64,000 nt of DNA, from positions 770,651 to 834,650 of the forward strand of contig NZ_FUWZ01000002.1 of assembly GCF_900167135.1 (NCBI RefSeq), given 5' to 3'. The position numbers and the translations under genes were made by a program. This DNA comes from Chitinophaga eiseniae (GTDB lineage: Bacteria; Bacteroidota; Bacteroidia; Chitinophagales; Chitinophagaceae). Position 1 is the first letter of the stretch. The number at the start of each line of letters is the position of its first letter. Positions 1-8,360 of this stretch are shown in pieces. The notes under the pieces were generated by a model, which was not told the origin of the DNA, did not search any database, and saw nothing but the letters and a program-made list of their open reading frames with translations.

Positions 1-82
1 TTGCTATATTACTTTTATATTAATCCAGTGTTAAGGAATTATTAATTCACGTTTTTTTCTGGCTCCGATTGATTCTGAAAGC

Positions 83-90
83 TATTTTTG
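83..90 (+). promoter_or_regulatory. Bacteroidota -7 promoter box for the DUF47-pit operon
   Basis: TATTTTTG matches the TAnnTTTG -7 element of Bacteroidota sigma-A promoters and lies 24 nt before the ATG at 115. No convincing -33 TTG at the right distance was seen. The position argues for the ATG at 115 and against a TTG start at 88, which would lie inside the promoter. Confidence 0.6.
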
Positions 91-114
91 CGGCAAATTT
101 TTAAACTCAAACGT

Positions 115-765
115 ATGGGAGGCTTCAATTCCTTTGTTAAACTATTCATGCCGAAAGACCGGGTATTCTATTCTTTATTTGAAGACGTGGCTTCCAACCT
201 CGTGGAAATGGCCCAGGTACTCAACGAACTGGTAGCGACCAATGATGCGGCCGTACGTAAGGACAAAGTGCACCTGATCGAGAGGCTGGAGCATAAAAAC
301 GATGATTATACCCACCGTATATTTGTAGAGCTGGGCCAGAACTTCATCACGCCGTTTGACCGGGAAGATATCCACTATCTGGCTGCCACACTGGACGACG
401 TTGCCGACTACATTCACGGTTCTGCCAAAAGGATCGACCTGTACAAGGTGAGCGTACTGAACGAGAGCATCCGCAAACTCGCTGAGCTGATCCACCTCGG
501 CGTGCTGGAGCTGCACAAAGCCATCCCTGAGCTGCGTAACATGCAGAATATGCGCGTTATCACCGATGCCTGCGTAAAAATCAACAGTCTCGAGAATCAT
601 GCCGACGATATCTATGACCGCGCTATTGCCGACCTGTTTGACACTGAACAAAATGCCGCAGAGCTGATTAAAATGCGTGAAATATACCAGGCGCTGGAAA
701 TCGCTACCGACAAGTGCGAAGACTGCGCTAACGTTATTGAAACCATTATAATCAAATATTCCTGA
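115..765 (+). CDS. DUF47 family PhoU-like accessory protein of the phosphate carrier
   Basis: A 216-residue, all-helical, charged protein without signal peptide or membrane segments. It reads like the DUF47 (TIGR00153, PhoU-related) family, which is encoded next to PiT carriers and is thought to regulate them from the cytoplasm. The N-terminal stretch with FMPKDRVFYSLFE and the later repeats of HxxDD/NxxENHADDIYDRAI are characteristic. An ATG at 115 is preferred over the longer frame because the -7 promoter box overlaps the latter. The pit gene follows after 41 nt and is probably in the same transcript. Family assignment is good; the regulatory role is inferred from family knowledge. Confidence 0.88.
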   Translation: MGGFNSFVKLFMPKDRVFYSLFEDVASNLVEMAQVLNELVATNDAAVRKDKVHLIERLEHKNDDYTHRIFVELGQNFITPFDREDIHYLAATLDDVADYIHGSAKRIDLYKVSVLNESIRKLAELIHLGVLELHKAIPELRNMQNMRVITDACVKINSLENHADDIYDRAIADLFDTEQNAAELIKMREIYQALEIATDKCEDCANVIETIIIKYS

Positions 766-806
766 GAAAGGGTATATCGCCCTGACCGCATAATCCTCGT
801 GTTACC

Positions 807-1808
807 ATGACTTTATTAGTAATAATTGTAATACTGGCATTTGTATTTGACTATATCAATGGTTTCCATGATGCAGCCAACTCTATAGCCACTATCGTGT
901 CGACCAAGGTGCTGACGCCTTTTCAGGCAGTGCTTTGGGCCGCAGTTTTTAACTTTGCGGCTTTTTTTATCGCCAAGTACGTTATTGGCGAGTTTAAAGT
1001 GGCCAACTCCGTGGCCAGTTCCGTATTTGAACAGTTCATCACCCTCAAGGTGATCTTCTCCGGGCTGGTAGCCGCTATCACCTGGAACCTGTTCACCTGG
1101 TGGCTGGGTATTCCTTCCAGCTCCTCCCACACCCTCATCGGTGGCTTCATTGGCGCCGCTGTTACCAGCGCCGGCACCCTCGATGTGATCAATTACCACA
1201 AGGTGCTGCCTATCGTGTACTTTATCGTACTGGCGCCCCTCATCGGTATGGTGGTGGCTTTTATCATTACCATTATTATTGTGAATATCTGCCGCAAGGC
1301 CAATCCCTTCCGGGCAGAAAACTGGTTCAAACGCCTGCAGCTGGCTTCTTCCGCCGCCCTGAGCCTGGGCCACGGCAGTAACGACGCCCAGAAAGTAATG
1401 GGTATCATTGCAGCAGCCATGGTGGCCGCCGGCTATATTCCCAATATCAAGGCGATGCCCGACTGGATCCCGCTGGCCTGCTTCACCTGTATCGCCCTCG
1501 GTACCATGAGCGGCGGCTGGAAAATCGTGAAGACCATGGGTACCCGTATCACCAAGGTAACCCCGCTCGAAGGTGTGGCTGCTGAAACTTCCGGCGCCAT
1601 AACCCTGTTCCTGACCGAACACCTCGGTATCCCTGCCAGCACCACCCACGTTATCACCGGTGCGATCATGGGGGTAGGCGCCACCAAAAGGCTGTCAGCC
1701 GTTCGTTGGGGCGTTACCGTCAGCCTCCTCTGGGCCTGGGTGCTGACCATCCCGATCAGTGGCCTGCTGGCAGCAGTGACCTATCTCATCGCCAGCATCT
1801 TTATCTAA
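807..1808 (+). CDS. pit: PiT family inorganic phosphate transporter
   Basis: A 333-residue polytopic inner-membrane carrier of the PiT family, which takes up metal-phosphate with proton or sodium coupling. The two family signatures are present in inverted-repeat halves: FDYINGFHDAANSIAT near residues 14-29 and SLGHGSNDAQKVMG near residues 187-200, each followed by conserved hydrophobic segments, and GIPSSSSHTLIGG / GIPASTTHVITGA as the paired pore motifs. The length is that of the short bacterial PiT proteins. It lies directly downstream of the DUF47 accessory gene and ends just before a strong terminator, so the two genes form a self-contained operon. Confidence 0.95.
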   Translation: MTLLVIIVILAFVFDYINGFHDAANSIATIVSTKVLTPFQAVLWAAVFNFAAFFIAKYVIGEFKVANSVASSVFEQFITLKVIFSGLVAAITWNLFTWWLGIPSSSSHTLIGGFIGAAVTSAGTLDVINYHKVLPIVYFIVLAPLIGMVVAFIITIIIVNICRKANPFRAENWFKRLQLASSAALSLGHGSNDAQKVMGIIAAAMVAAGYIPNIKAMPDWIPLACFTCIALGTMSGGWKIVKTMGTRITKVTPLEGVAAETSGAITLFLTEHLGIPASTTHVITGAIMGVGATKRLSAVRWGVTVSLLWAWVLTIPISGLLAAVTYLIASIFI

Positions 1809-1830
1809 CATAATGTTATATAATAATATT

Positions 1831-1866
1831 AAAAAGCTCTCCGTTCGTAACGGAGAGCTTTTTTTG
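1831..1866 (+). terminator. Rho-independent terminator after pit
   Basis: A perfect stem built from AAAAAGCTCTCCGTT and its complement around the loop CGT, followed by a T run (to TTTTTTTG). The A-rich 5' side means it could also work in reverse, but no minus-strand gene faces it. Confidence 0.9.
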
Positions 1867-1898
1867 CATAAAAATGCCGTCATGTGGATTAGAGCGAC

Positions 1899-1906
1899 TA
1901 TTTTTG
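1899..1906 (+). promoter_or_regulatory. -7 promoter box upstream of rfbA
   Basis: TATTTTTG fits the TAnnTTTG consensus and lies 49 nt before the rfbA ATG, downstream of the pit terminator. It probably starts the rfbA-galE-transketolase transcript. Confidence 0.55.
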
Positions 1907-1955
1907 TGCGGTTTTCTAAAGAAGCCTATAACATCCAATCAAAACTGATCTACGC

Positions 1956-2828
1956 ATGAAAGGAATTATCCTGGCCGGCGGCTCCGGTACCCGATTACAT
2001 CCCATCACTTACGCTATCAGCAAGCAGATAATGCCGGTATACGATAAACCCATGATCTACTACCCGCTGTCTACCCTGATGCTGGCAGGCATAAAAGATA
2101 TCCTGATCATCTCCACGCCGCACGACCTGCCCTTCTTTCAGCGCCTCTTCGGCAACGGCAGCCAGCTGGGACTGAACCTGTCCTACGCGGAACAGCCACA
2201 GCCCAACGGACTGGCACAGGCTTTCGTTATCGGGGAACAGTTTATCGGAAAAGACAGCGTGGCATTGGTACTGGGCGACAACATCTTCTATGGCGCCGGC
2301 CTCGGCTCACAACTGGCTGATAATACGGAACCCAACGGCGGCATCGTATACGCCTACCAGGTGTCTGACCCCGAAAGATACGGCGTGGTGGAGTTCTCCG
2401 AAGACATGCGTGTATTGTCCATCGAAGAAAAACCCACGAAGCCCAAATCCAACTTCGCAGTGCCCGGCCTCTATTTCTACGATAACGAAGTCGTGGAGAT
2501 CGCCAAAAACCTGCAACCCAGCGCACGCGGCGAATACGAAATCACAGATGTGAATAAAGAATATTTGAAGCGCGGCAAGTTAAAAGTTTCTATCTTACCC
2601 CGCGGAACAGCATGGCTGGACACCGGCACCTTCGATTCCCTGATGCAGGCCTCCCAGTTTGTACAGGTGATCGAACAACGACAGGGCATCAAAATAGCCT
2701 GCATCGAGGAAATCGCCTACCGCAAAGGCTTTATCTCCGCCGGCCAGCTGAAGGAACTGGCCAAACCATTGCTGAAAAGCGGCTATGGTCAGTATCTCGA
2801 AAGAGTACTGGAACAAAAAATGATCTGA
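1956..2828 (+). CDS. rfbA: Glucose-1-phosphate thymidylyltransferase
   Basis: A 290-residue nucleotidyltransferase that joins glucose 1-phosphate and dTTP to give dTDP-glucose, the first step to dTDP-rhamnose and other deoxysugars. The N-terminus has the sugar-nucleotidyltransferase signature [13 protein letters not shown] (residues 6-18) followed by [18 protein letters not shown], and the middle carries VLGDNIFYG and the EEKPTKPKS loop, all diagnostic of RmlA/RfbA. Length is normal for the family. rfbB, rfbC and rfbD, its usual partners, are not here; galE follows after 31 nt instead, so the product probably feeds several cell-surface glycan routes whose other genes lie elsewhere. Confidence 0.94.
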   Translation: MKGIILAGGSGTRLHPITYAISKQIMPVYDKPMIYYPLSTLMLAGIKDILIISTPHDLPFFQRLFGNGSQLGLNLSYAEQPQPNGLAQAFVIGEQFIGKDSVALVLGDNIFYGAGLGSQLADNTEPNGGIVYAYQVSDPERYGVVEFSEDMRVLSIEEKPTKPKSNFAVPGLYFYDNEVVEIAKNLQPSARGEYEITDVNKEYLKRGKLKVSILPRGTAWLDTGTFDSLMQASQFVQVIEQRQGIKIACIEEIAYRKGFISAGQLKELAKPLLKSGYGQYLERVLEQKMI

Positions 2829-2859
2829 CATCTCATTAAAACGTAAATCTGATATTATC

Positions 2860-3888
2860 ATGAAGGTTCTTGTTACGGGTGGTTGTGGCTACATTGGCTC
2901 CCATACTATAGTAGATTTAATCAATCATGGCTTCGACGTAGTTTCTGTTGACAGCAACATCAGAAGCTCCACACAGCTGTTGGATGGCGTGGAAAAAATT
3001 ACCGGTAAAAAAGTACGTAACTACAAAGTGGACCTCTGCAACCTGGAAGATACCCACGCGGTTTTCCATGAAAACAGGGACATTGTAGGCGTTATCCATT
3101 TCGCCGCCCTCAAAACCGTCCCTGAATCTGTAGCAGATCCCCTGTTATACTTTCATAATAACCTCACTTCCCTCATCAACGTGCTGAAATGCATCAAGGA
3201 ATTTAATATTCCCCATTTCGTGTTCTCCTCCTCCTGCTCTGTATATGGCAATACCAACGCCCTGCCGGTAGTGGAAGAAACACCACTGGGTGAAGCACAA
3301 TCTCCTTATGCCCGCACCAAACAAATGGGTGAACAGATGATCGAGGATTACAGCCGGGTAAATGAAACCCAGTCCATCCTCCTGCGCTATTTTAACCCCG
3401 TTGGCGCCCACCCGTCCGGTCTCATCGGCGAATTGCCTCTCGGCAAGCCTGATAACCTGGTACCGGTGATCACGCAGACCGCCATCGGCAAAATCCCGAA
3501 AATGGTGGTGTATGGTACAGATTACGATACCCGGGACGGCTCCTGCGTACGCGACTATATCCACGTAACGGATATCGCCAACGCACATACCCGGGCCCTG
3601 CAATATCTCATTGAACACAGAAACACCTCCAACTGCGAAATCTTTAACCTCGGCACCGGTAACGGCGTAACCGTACTGGAAGCCATCAAAGCTTTCGAAA
3701 AAATATCCGGTGTGAAACTCAACTATACTACAGGCCCACGCCGCCCGGGCGACGTGATCGCCATCTATGCCAATAACTCCCGCGCCAAGGAAAAACTCGG
3801 CTGGACACCGGAAATTGGTATAGAAGACTGTATGCGCACCGCATGGCAGTGGGAAGTAAGCCTCCGCAATAAAGTACTGAGCAACTAA
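2860..3888 (+). CDS. galE: UDP-glucose 4-epimerase
   Basis: A 342-residue short-chain dehydrogenase/reductase of the extended type. It starts with the Rossmann motif VTGGCGYIGSHT and carries the catalytic SSSCSVYG serine and YARTKQMGE (Tyr-x-x-x-Lys) pair, followed by LRYFNPVGAHPSGLIGE, the GalE-specific substrate loop. It interconverts UDP-glucose and UDP-galactose with a bound NAD+. The spacing from rfbA (31 nt) and to the transketolase half (51 nt) suggests cotranscription, a sugar-nucleotide/carbohydrate group. Confidence 0.93.
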   Translation: MKVLVTGGCGYIGSHTIVDLINHGFDVVSVDSNIRSSTQLLDGVEKITGKKVRNYKVDLCNLEDTHAVFHENRDIVGVIHFAALKTVPESVADPLLYFHNNLTSLINVLKCIKEFNIPHFVFSSSCSVYGNTNALPVVEETPLGEAQSPYARTKQMGEQMIEDYSRVNETQSILLRYFNPVGAHPSGLIGELPLGKPDNLVPVITQTAIGKIPKMVVYGTDYDTRDGSCVRDYIHVTDIANAHTRALQYLIEHRNTSNCEIFNLGTGNGVTVLEAIKAFEKISGVKLNYTTGPRRPGDVIAIYANNSRAKEKLGWTPEIGIEDCMRTAWQWEVSLRNKVLSN

Positions 3889-3939
3889 CATCCTGACATT
3901 AAATGTTTACTTTTACGCCTCAATTTTAAACAGACCGCA

Positions 3940-4902
3940 ATGGTAAAAGATATTCAACCGCTGAACGAAAAAGAAACCCGCGCCGGATTCGGTGAGGGCA
4001 TACTGGAAGTGGGCCGCAAAAACCCCAATGTAGTAGCACTGACCGCCGACCTGCTCGGTTCCATGAAGCTGAACGCTTTTGTGAAAGAATTCCCCGACCG
4101 CTTCGTACAGGTAGGCATCGCAGAAGCCAATATGATCGGCATCGCCGCAGGCATGACCATCGGTGGAAAAATACCATATACCACCACTTTCGCCAATTTC
4201 TCCACCGGCAGGGTATATGACCAGATCCGCCAGTCTGTGGCCTATTCCAATAAAAACGTGAAAATATGCGCCTCCCACGCAGGCCTCACCCTCGGTGAAG
4301 ACGGCGCTACCCACCAGATACTCGAAGATATCGGCCTGATGAAAATGCTGCCCGGCATGACCGTGATCGTGCCCTGCGATTTTAATCAGACCAAAGCCGC
4401 TACCATCGCGATCGCCGATCACGAAGGACCGGTATATCTCCGCTTTGGCCGTCCAAAATGGCCGAACTTCACTGCAGAAAACCAGGACTTCCAGATCGGT
4501 AAAGCCCAGGTCCTGCACGAAGGCACCGATGTAACCCTCTTCGCCTGCGGCCACCTCGTATGGATAGCCGTTGAAGCCGGTAAAATACTGGAAGAAAAAG
4601 GCTATAGCGTGGAAATCATCAACATCCACACCATCAAACCGCTGGACGAAGCCGCTGTGATCAAATCCCTCAGCAAAACCCGCTGCGCAGTCACTGCCGA
4701 AGAACACAACGTACTCGGCGGCCTCGGCGACAGCATCGCCCAGGTAGCTGCCCGCCATATCCCTGTGCCCATCGAATATATCGGCACCAACGATACCTTC
4801 GGCGAAAGCGGCAAACCAGTGGAACTGCTGAAAAAATACGGCCTCGATGCAGAACATATCGTTGCCGCCGCTGAAAAAGCCATGCAACGGAAAAAACAAT
4901 AA
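3940..4902 (+). CDS. Transketolase C-terminal half (split transketolase subunit)
   Basis: A 320-residue protein matching only the C-terminal half of transketolase: the pyrimidine-binding domain (GFGEGILEVGRKNPNVVALTADL, then RFVQVGIAEANMIGIAAGMTIGG with the catalytic glutamate, and the GLTLGEDGATHQ loop) and the C-terminal transketolase domain (FACGHLVWIAVEAGKILEEKG, TAEEHNVLGGLGDSIAQ). The N-terminal half that binds the diphosphate of thiamine diphosphate is absent from the gene and from its neighbours. Split transketolases are known in many bacteria, but the two halves are usually adjacent; here galE lies upstream. It should need a partner encoded elsewhere for activity in the pentose phosphate pathway. 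Confidence 0.88.
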   Translation: MVKDIQPLNEKETRAGFGEGILEVGRKNPNVVALTADLLGSMKLNAFVKEFPDRFVQVGIAEANMIGIAAGMTIGGKIPYTTTFANFSTGRVYDQIRQSVAYSNKNVKICASHAGLTLGEDGATHQILEDIGLMKMLPGMTVIVPCDFNQTKAATIAIADHEGPVYLRFGRPKWPNFTAENQDFQIGKAQVLHEGTDVTLFACGHLVWIAVEAGKILEEKGYSVEIINIHTIKPLDEAAVIKSLSKTRCAVTAEEHNVLGGLGDSIAQVAARHIPVPIEYIGTNDTFGESGKPVELLKKYGLDAEHIVAAAEKAMQRKKQ

Positions 4903-4924
4903 TGCACGCGCATAAATAACTGAC

Positions 4925-4957
4925 AACAGCCCATGAACCCCGCGTTCATGGGCTGTT
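4925..4957 (+). terminator. Hairpin terminator after the transketolase half
   Basis: A 13-bp perfect stem (AACAGCCCATGAA with its complement) around a 7-nt loop, 22 nt after the stop codon. The following T run is weak (TTCTATTAA), so it may be a less efficient terminator. Confidence 0.6.
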
Positions 4958-5147
4958 CTATTAACCGGCTTCCTGCAAGACCACTAAATCCCGGACCTTC
5001 CCGGAAATACCCCACCCCCCGGTTAAACCTTTTCATTTTATAGATATCATAGAAGCAACAATACTTTATACCATCATTAAAGTACCTGACAGCGAGTTTT
5101 TTCTTTATATTCAGGAAAATAAAACCTGTCCAAGAACCATTTAACCT

Positions 5148-5705
5148 ATGGCCGTTACACAGGACGATAAAACACTCCTGGCGCTATACCGGATGCCGGA
5201 AACCCGTGAACAGGGTTTCACCCAGATCATCCGGAAGTACCAGGAAAGACTTTACTGGCACATCCGGCGGCTCGTCATCTCTCACGATGACGCCAATGAT
5301 GTGCTGCAAAATGTTTTCATCAAGGTCTGGAAAAACCTGGAAAACTTCCGGGAAGACGCCCAGCTTTTTACCTGGCTATATAAAATAGCCACCAACGAAT
5401 GCCTGACGTTTCTCGAACAACAAAAACGTAAATTCGCCGTATCCCTCTCCGAAGTGGAAGACGGTCTCAATAATAAACTGAAAGCCGATACCCAGTTTGA
5501 TGCCAACAAACTGGAGTGGAAATTACAACAGGCAATATTGCAACTACCTGAAAAGCAGAGAATTGTGTTTAACCTAAGATATTACGATGAAATGCCCTAC
5601 GAAGAAATGAGCAGAGTGCTGGACACGTCGGAAGGCGCACTAAAAGCATCTTATCACCATGCAGTCAAAAAAATCGAGGATTTTATCAAAGGATCAGATG
5701 TCTGA
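5148..5705 (+). CDS. ECF-type RNA polymerase sigma-70 factor
   Basis: A 185-residue group IV sigma factor. Region 2 lies around residues 25-95 (DDANDVLQNVFIKVWKNLENFRE followed by LFTWLYKIATNECLTFL) and region 4 around 125-180 (LPEKQRIVFNLRYYDEMPYEEMSRVLDTSEGALKASYHHAVKKIE). There is no region 1 or 3, as expected of ECF factors. The two downstream genes encode a single-span membrane protein and a secreted helical protein, a layout that suggests control by a membrane-bound anti-sigma factor and an envelope sensor. Its targets cannot be read from the window. Confidence 0.93.
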   Translation: MAVTQDDKTLLALYRMPETREQGFTQIIRKYQERLYWHIRRLVISHDDANDVLQNVFIKVWKNLENFREDAQLFTWLYKIATNECLTFLEQQKRKFAVSLSEVEDGLNNKLKADTQFDANKLEWKLQQAILQLPEKQRIVFNLRYYDEMPYEEMSRVLDTSEGALKASYHHAVKKIEDFIKGSDV

Positions 5706-5805
5706 CAACCCGCCACTCCCGGTTTTAAGCTGTCTTTAAAGTTTTTTGACAAAAGATTAAAATCTCATTAAACTATTGAAGCAGTGACCTGTCTAAAATT
5801 TGTAT

Positions 5806-6525
5806 ATGAACAAGCACGAACATATCAGCAATGAATTAAAACAACTGGCGCCGGATGCCAACTGGCCCGCCGATGCACCCTTTACGGTGCCGGCCGGTTA
5901 TTTTGACCGGCTGCCGGATGTAGTGCTGCAGCAGGTTCATTTACTGCAACCCGACCACATAGGCGCACCCACGCCTCATCATCCTTTTTCAGTACCCACA
6001 GGCTATTTTGAGGAACTCCCGCAAACCATCCTCCGGCGGATACATACTACCAGAGAAAACCCGGTCCATGCCGAACTGGAGGAGATATCCCCGCTGCTGG
6101 CGGCGATACCCAAACAGGTTCCCTTTACTGTGCCCGCAACATACTTCGGTACCCTGGCTGCCATACCGCCCGTTCCTGTAACGCCATCACTACGCGCTGT
6201 ACATCGGAATCCGGTAAAAAAATGGCTGAAATACGCCGTGGCCGCCTGCCTGATCACCTTCACCAGTACCACCGCCATTCTCTTCCTGCAACGGGACAGC
6301 AGCTTCAACGTGGAAAAACAACTGGAAAGAATAGACACCCAGGACATTGAATACTATCTCCAAAACCATACGGATGCTTTTGATAACGATGCTATCTTTG
6401 CCGGCTTTGCCGATGACGCTGCCCCGGAATCCCTGCAACAACAACTGAATGAAGAGATTCCGCCCGCAGCCATCGAACAATACCTGCAACATTCATCCTT
6501 CAAAGAGGTATTACCTAACCAGTAG
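5806..6525 (+). CDS. Single-span membrane protein with three VPxxYF repeats, probable anti-sigma factor
   Basis: A 239-residue protein from the ATG at 5806; an upstream in-frame ATG at 5800 adds two residues. Three copies of a short motif, PF(T/S)VPxxYFxxLx, occur near residues 25-37, 60-72 and 106-117, in the part before the single transmembrane helix (about 140-162, KKWLKYAVAACLITF...). The rest (163-239) would be periplasmic. The gene is 100 nt downstream of the ECF sigma gene. The topology (soluble N-terminus, one helix, periplasmic tail) suits an anti-sigma factor, but there is no recognisable zinc-binding ZAS motif, so the role is inferred from position and topology only. Confidence 0.6.
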   Translation: MNKHEHISNELKQLAPDANWPADAPFTVPAGYFDRLPDVVLQQVHLLQPDHIGAPTPHHPFSVPTGYFEELPQTILRRIHTTRENPVHAELEEISPLLAAIPKQVPFTVPATYFGTLAAIPPVPVTPSLRAVHRNPVKKWLKYAVAACLITFTSTTAILFLQRDSSFNVEKQLERIDTQDIEYYLQNHTDAFDNDAIFAGFADDAAPESLQQQLNEEIPPAAIEQYLQHSSFKEVLPNQ

Positions 6526-6531
6526 TGATGC

Positions 6532-7020
6532 ATGAAACGCTTTAATTTTATAACCATAGGGATTGTCCTGCTTATGTTGACCAGTGCCATAACCCAGGCA
6601 CAAAAGCCGACATCTGATGAAGCATCTGAAAAAATAAAAAGCCTTCAGATGCAGTACCTGTCCCAGAAACTGAACCTCTCCGCCGAAGAAGCAGAGAAGT
6701 TTTGGCCGGTATACAAAAACTATACGAAAGAAGTGGAAACACTCATCGCTGATCGCCATAACAAAAGGCAGCAGGACAAACAACTGTCAGACCCCGATGA
6801 CGTTGCCAGGAGAAATATGGACAATGACCTCGGCTATGAAAAAAGGATGTACGACATCAAATCCAGGTATACCAACGAATTTCAGCGCGTACTGCCAGCC
6901 CGCAAAGCCGGCGCAGTTTTCAAAAGCGAGCGGGAATTCAGGAACATCATGATCAATCACCTGAACAATCAACGCCTCAACAGAATTAATCAACGCGGTA
7001 ATTTCAGAAAAAGACCTTAA
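6532..7020 (+). CDS. Secreted Spy/CpxP-like helical protein, putative envelope sensor
   Basis: A 162-residue protein with a signal peptide (MKRFNFITIGIVLLMLTSAITQA, cleavage about residue 22) and a mature chain predicted to be fully helical. The stretch LQMQYLSQKLNLSAEEAEKFWPVYKNY resembles the LTxxQ-type helices of Spy/CpxP periplasmic chaperones and of the small proteins annotated as sensors of ECF sigma factors in Bacteroidota. Its ATG lies 6 nt after the stop codon of the preceding gene, so it is translationally close to the probable anti-sigma factor. The inferred job is to sense envelope stress or act as the regulated chaperone. A hairpin terminator follows 10 nt after its stop. Confidence 0.7.
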   Translation: MKRFNFITIGIVLLMLTSAITQAQKPTSDEASEKIKSLQMQYLSQKLNLSAEEAEKFWPVYKNYTKEVETLIADRHNKRQQDKQLSDPDDVARRNMDNDLGYEKRMYDIKSRYTNEFQRVLPARKAGAVFKSEREFRNIMINHLNNQRLNRINQRGNFRKRP

Positions 7021-7029
7021 TCCATCATA

Positions 7030-7060
7030 AAAAAGGGAGATCAATCTGATCTCCCTTTTT
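7030..7060 (+). terminator. Bidirectional terminator between the sigma module and the SnoaL-like gene
   Basis: A 14-bp perfect stem AAAAAGGGAGATCA and its complement around a 3-nt loop. It has A and T runs on both sides, so it can end the plus-strand sigma module and the minus-strand gene that converges at 7080. Confidence 0.88.
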
Positions 7061-7079
7061 GTATGCTAACCCGCCATCG

Positions 7080-7430
7080 TTACTGCGCTTTATAGTGAGC
7101 CCTTACCTCCACCACCTTGCCGTCTTTCAGCACCATCATTTCCGCGCTCAGTAAATTATTCACGCTTTTATAATACAGCACAACGGAATTCACGCCTTCC
7201 AGTATGTGATACAATTCAAAATGCAGGTCAGGATAAGCCGTCAGCGCCCTGCTGAAATAAGCGCGCAGCTGCTCAATACCCCGGATACAACCTTCCGGAT
7301 CTTGATTGATTTTCTGTATAAAAGGAGAGTAAAAGGTAATGTCCGGTGAATAGTGCGACATCACTTCATCAAGGTTATGGCTGTTCCAGGCTGCTACCCA
7401 GGCATGCCCAAAGGAGGTCATGTTTTCCAT
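7080..7430 (-). CDS. SnoaL/NTF2-like small protein
   Basis: A 116-residue protein from the ATG at 7430; a GTG three codons upstream is possible. It has the pattern of the SnoaL-like polyketide cyclase / ketosteroid isomerase-like fold: WVAAWNSHNLDEVMSHYSPDITFYSPF at the N-terminus, then IRGIEQLRAYFSRALTAYPDLHFELYHI and a C-terminal strand pair with MMVLKDGKVVEVRAHY. Members bind small hydrophobic molecules or act on them, but the substrate cannot be told. It is last in a minus-strand row with the AraC regulator (38 nt upstream) and the hydrolase. Confidence 0.75.
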   Translation of the reverse strand: MENMTSFGHAWVAAWNSHNLDEVMSHYSPDITFYSPFIQKINQDPEGCIRGIEQLRAYFSRALTAYPDLHFELYHILEGVNSVVLYYKSVNNLLSAEMMVLKDGKVVEVRAHYKAQ

Positions 7431-7468
7431 TATGATCACTTTTTTGAAAGAACAAGGTAGGGGTTTTA

Positions 7469-8335
7469 CTACCGGGAGGATTGGCTGAGAAGCTCAATTT
7501 CTCCGCGACGCCACTGTACAGGCGTTACACCGAAACACCGGCGAAACTGCCGGTAAAAATGGGAAAGGTCCTCAAACCCGGTGCTATAGGCCACCTCCGG
7601 TACAGGCAGGTCTGAAGTGCGCAATAACAACGCCGACATCTGCAACCGCCTGGCCCATATCCACTGCATAGGGCTGCATTGATAAGTCTCCCGGAAACGT
7701 CGCTTCAGGGTAGCCAGGCTCATATTTCCCATCGCGGCCACCTCTTCCAGCAACCGCACTTCCTGCATGTTTTTATGCAGCCGGTCCATCACCTGCTGCA
7801 TGGAAACAGACGGCCGGCCGGCCAGCGCCGCTTTCACCACGGCAGTCTCCTGCTGCAATAAATGCAATACCCGGTCCATCATATTCTCATACGCGGGCAT
7901 AGCGCCGTCTTCCCGGAAATCGCGCAGCAACGCCTGTGTCAGCTGTTGCCACTGCAAAGAAGCGGAAAGGGTCTGCGTAGCCCCCGCTACATACTTGCCG
8001 GTAGCCGCAGAAGCATAATGTGTTGCCAGCAGGTCCGGCGGCAGGAAAAAATTGATACTGGCATAGTCTTCCGATGGCTGCAGTATCTCTGAACAGATAA
8101 CACTGCCCGACGGTATCAGGAAAACATCGCCGGCCCGCAGGCGATGCACCTGCAAGCCGTCGTATATTCTTTTCTCACCACGTACCACCAGGTTGAGCAC
8201 CGGGTGCGGTATGTACAGCCCATGAGCGGCCGGTTGCCGGTAATTGCTGTAAGCAGCCCAGCTGTGGCCCTGCTGCTCCCATGTCCTGATATGGTGTTGC
8301 CCTGTTAAAGTAAAGCGGTCATACAAGGTGTACAT
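7469..8335 (-). CDS. AraC family transcriptional regulator
   Basis: A 288-residue regulator from the ATG at 8335; the longer open frame would overlap the upstream hydrolase gene. The N-terminal half is a cupin-like sensing domain (for example HPVLNLVVRGEKRIYDGLQVHRLRAGDVFLIPSGSV), and the last 100 residues hold two helix-turn-helix units (LLEEVAAMGNMSLATLKRRFRETYQCSPMQW and VPEVAYSTGFEDLSHFYRQFRRCFGVTP), the standard AraC/XylS DNA-binding domain. It follows the metallo-hydrolase by 25 nt in the same direction, and may control that operon; the ligand is unknown. Confidence 0.9.
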   Translation of the reverse strand: MYTLYDRFTLTGQHHIRTWEQQGHSWAAYSNYRQPAAHGLYIPHPVLNLVVRGEKRIYDGLQVHRLRAGDVFLIPSGSVICSEILQPSEDYASINFFLPPDLLATHYASAATGKYVAGATQTLSASLQWQQLTQALLRDFREDGAMPAYENMMDRVLHLLQQETAVVKAALAGRPSVSMQQVMDRLHKNMQEVRLLEEVAAMGNMSLATLKRRFRETYQCSPMQWIWARRLQMSALLLRTSDLPVPEVAYSTGFEDLSHFYRQFRRCFGVTPVQWRRGEIELLSQSSR

Positions 8336-8360
8336 AGGGGTATGCTCCTGTTCCTTTTTC

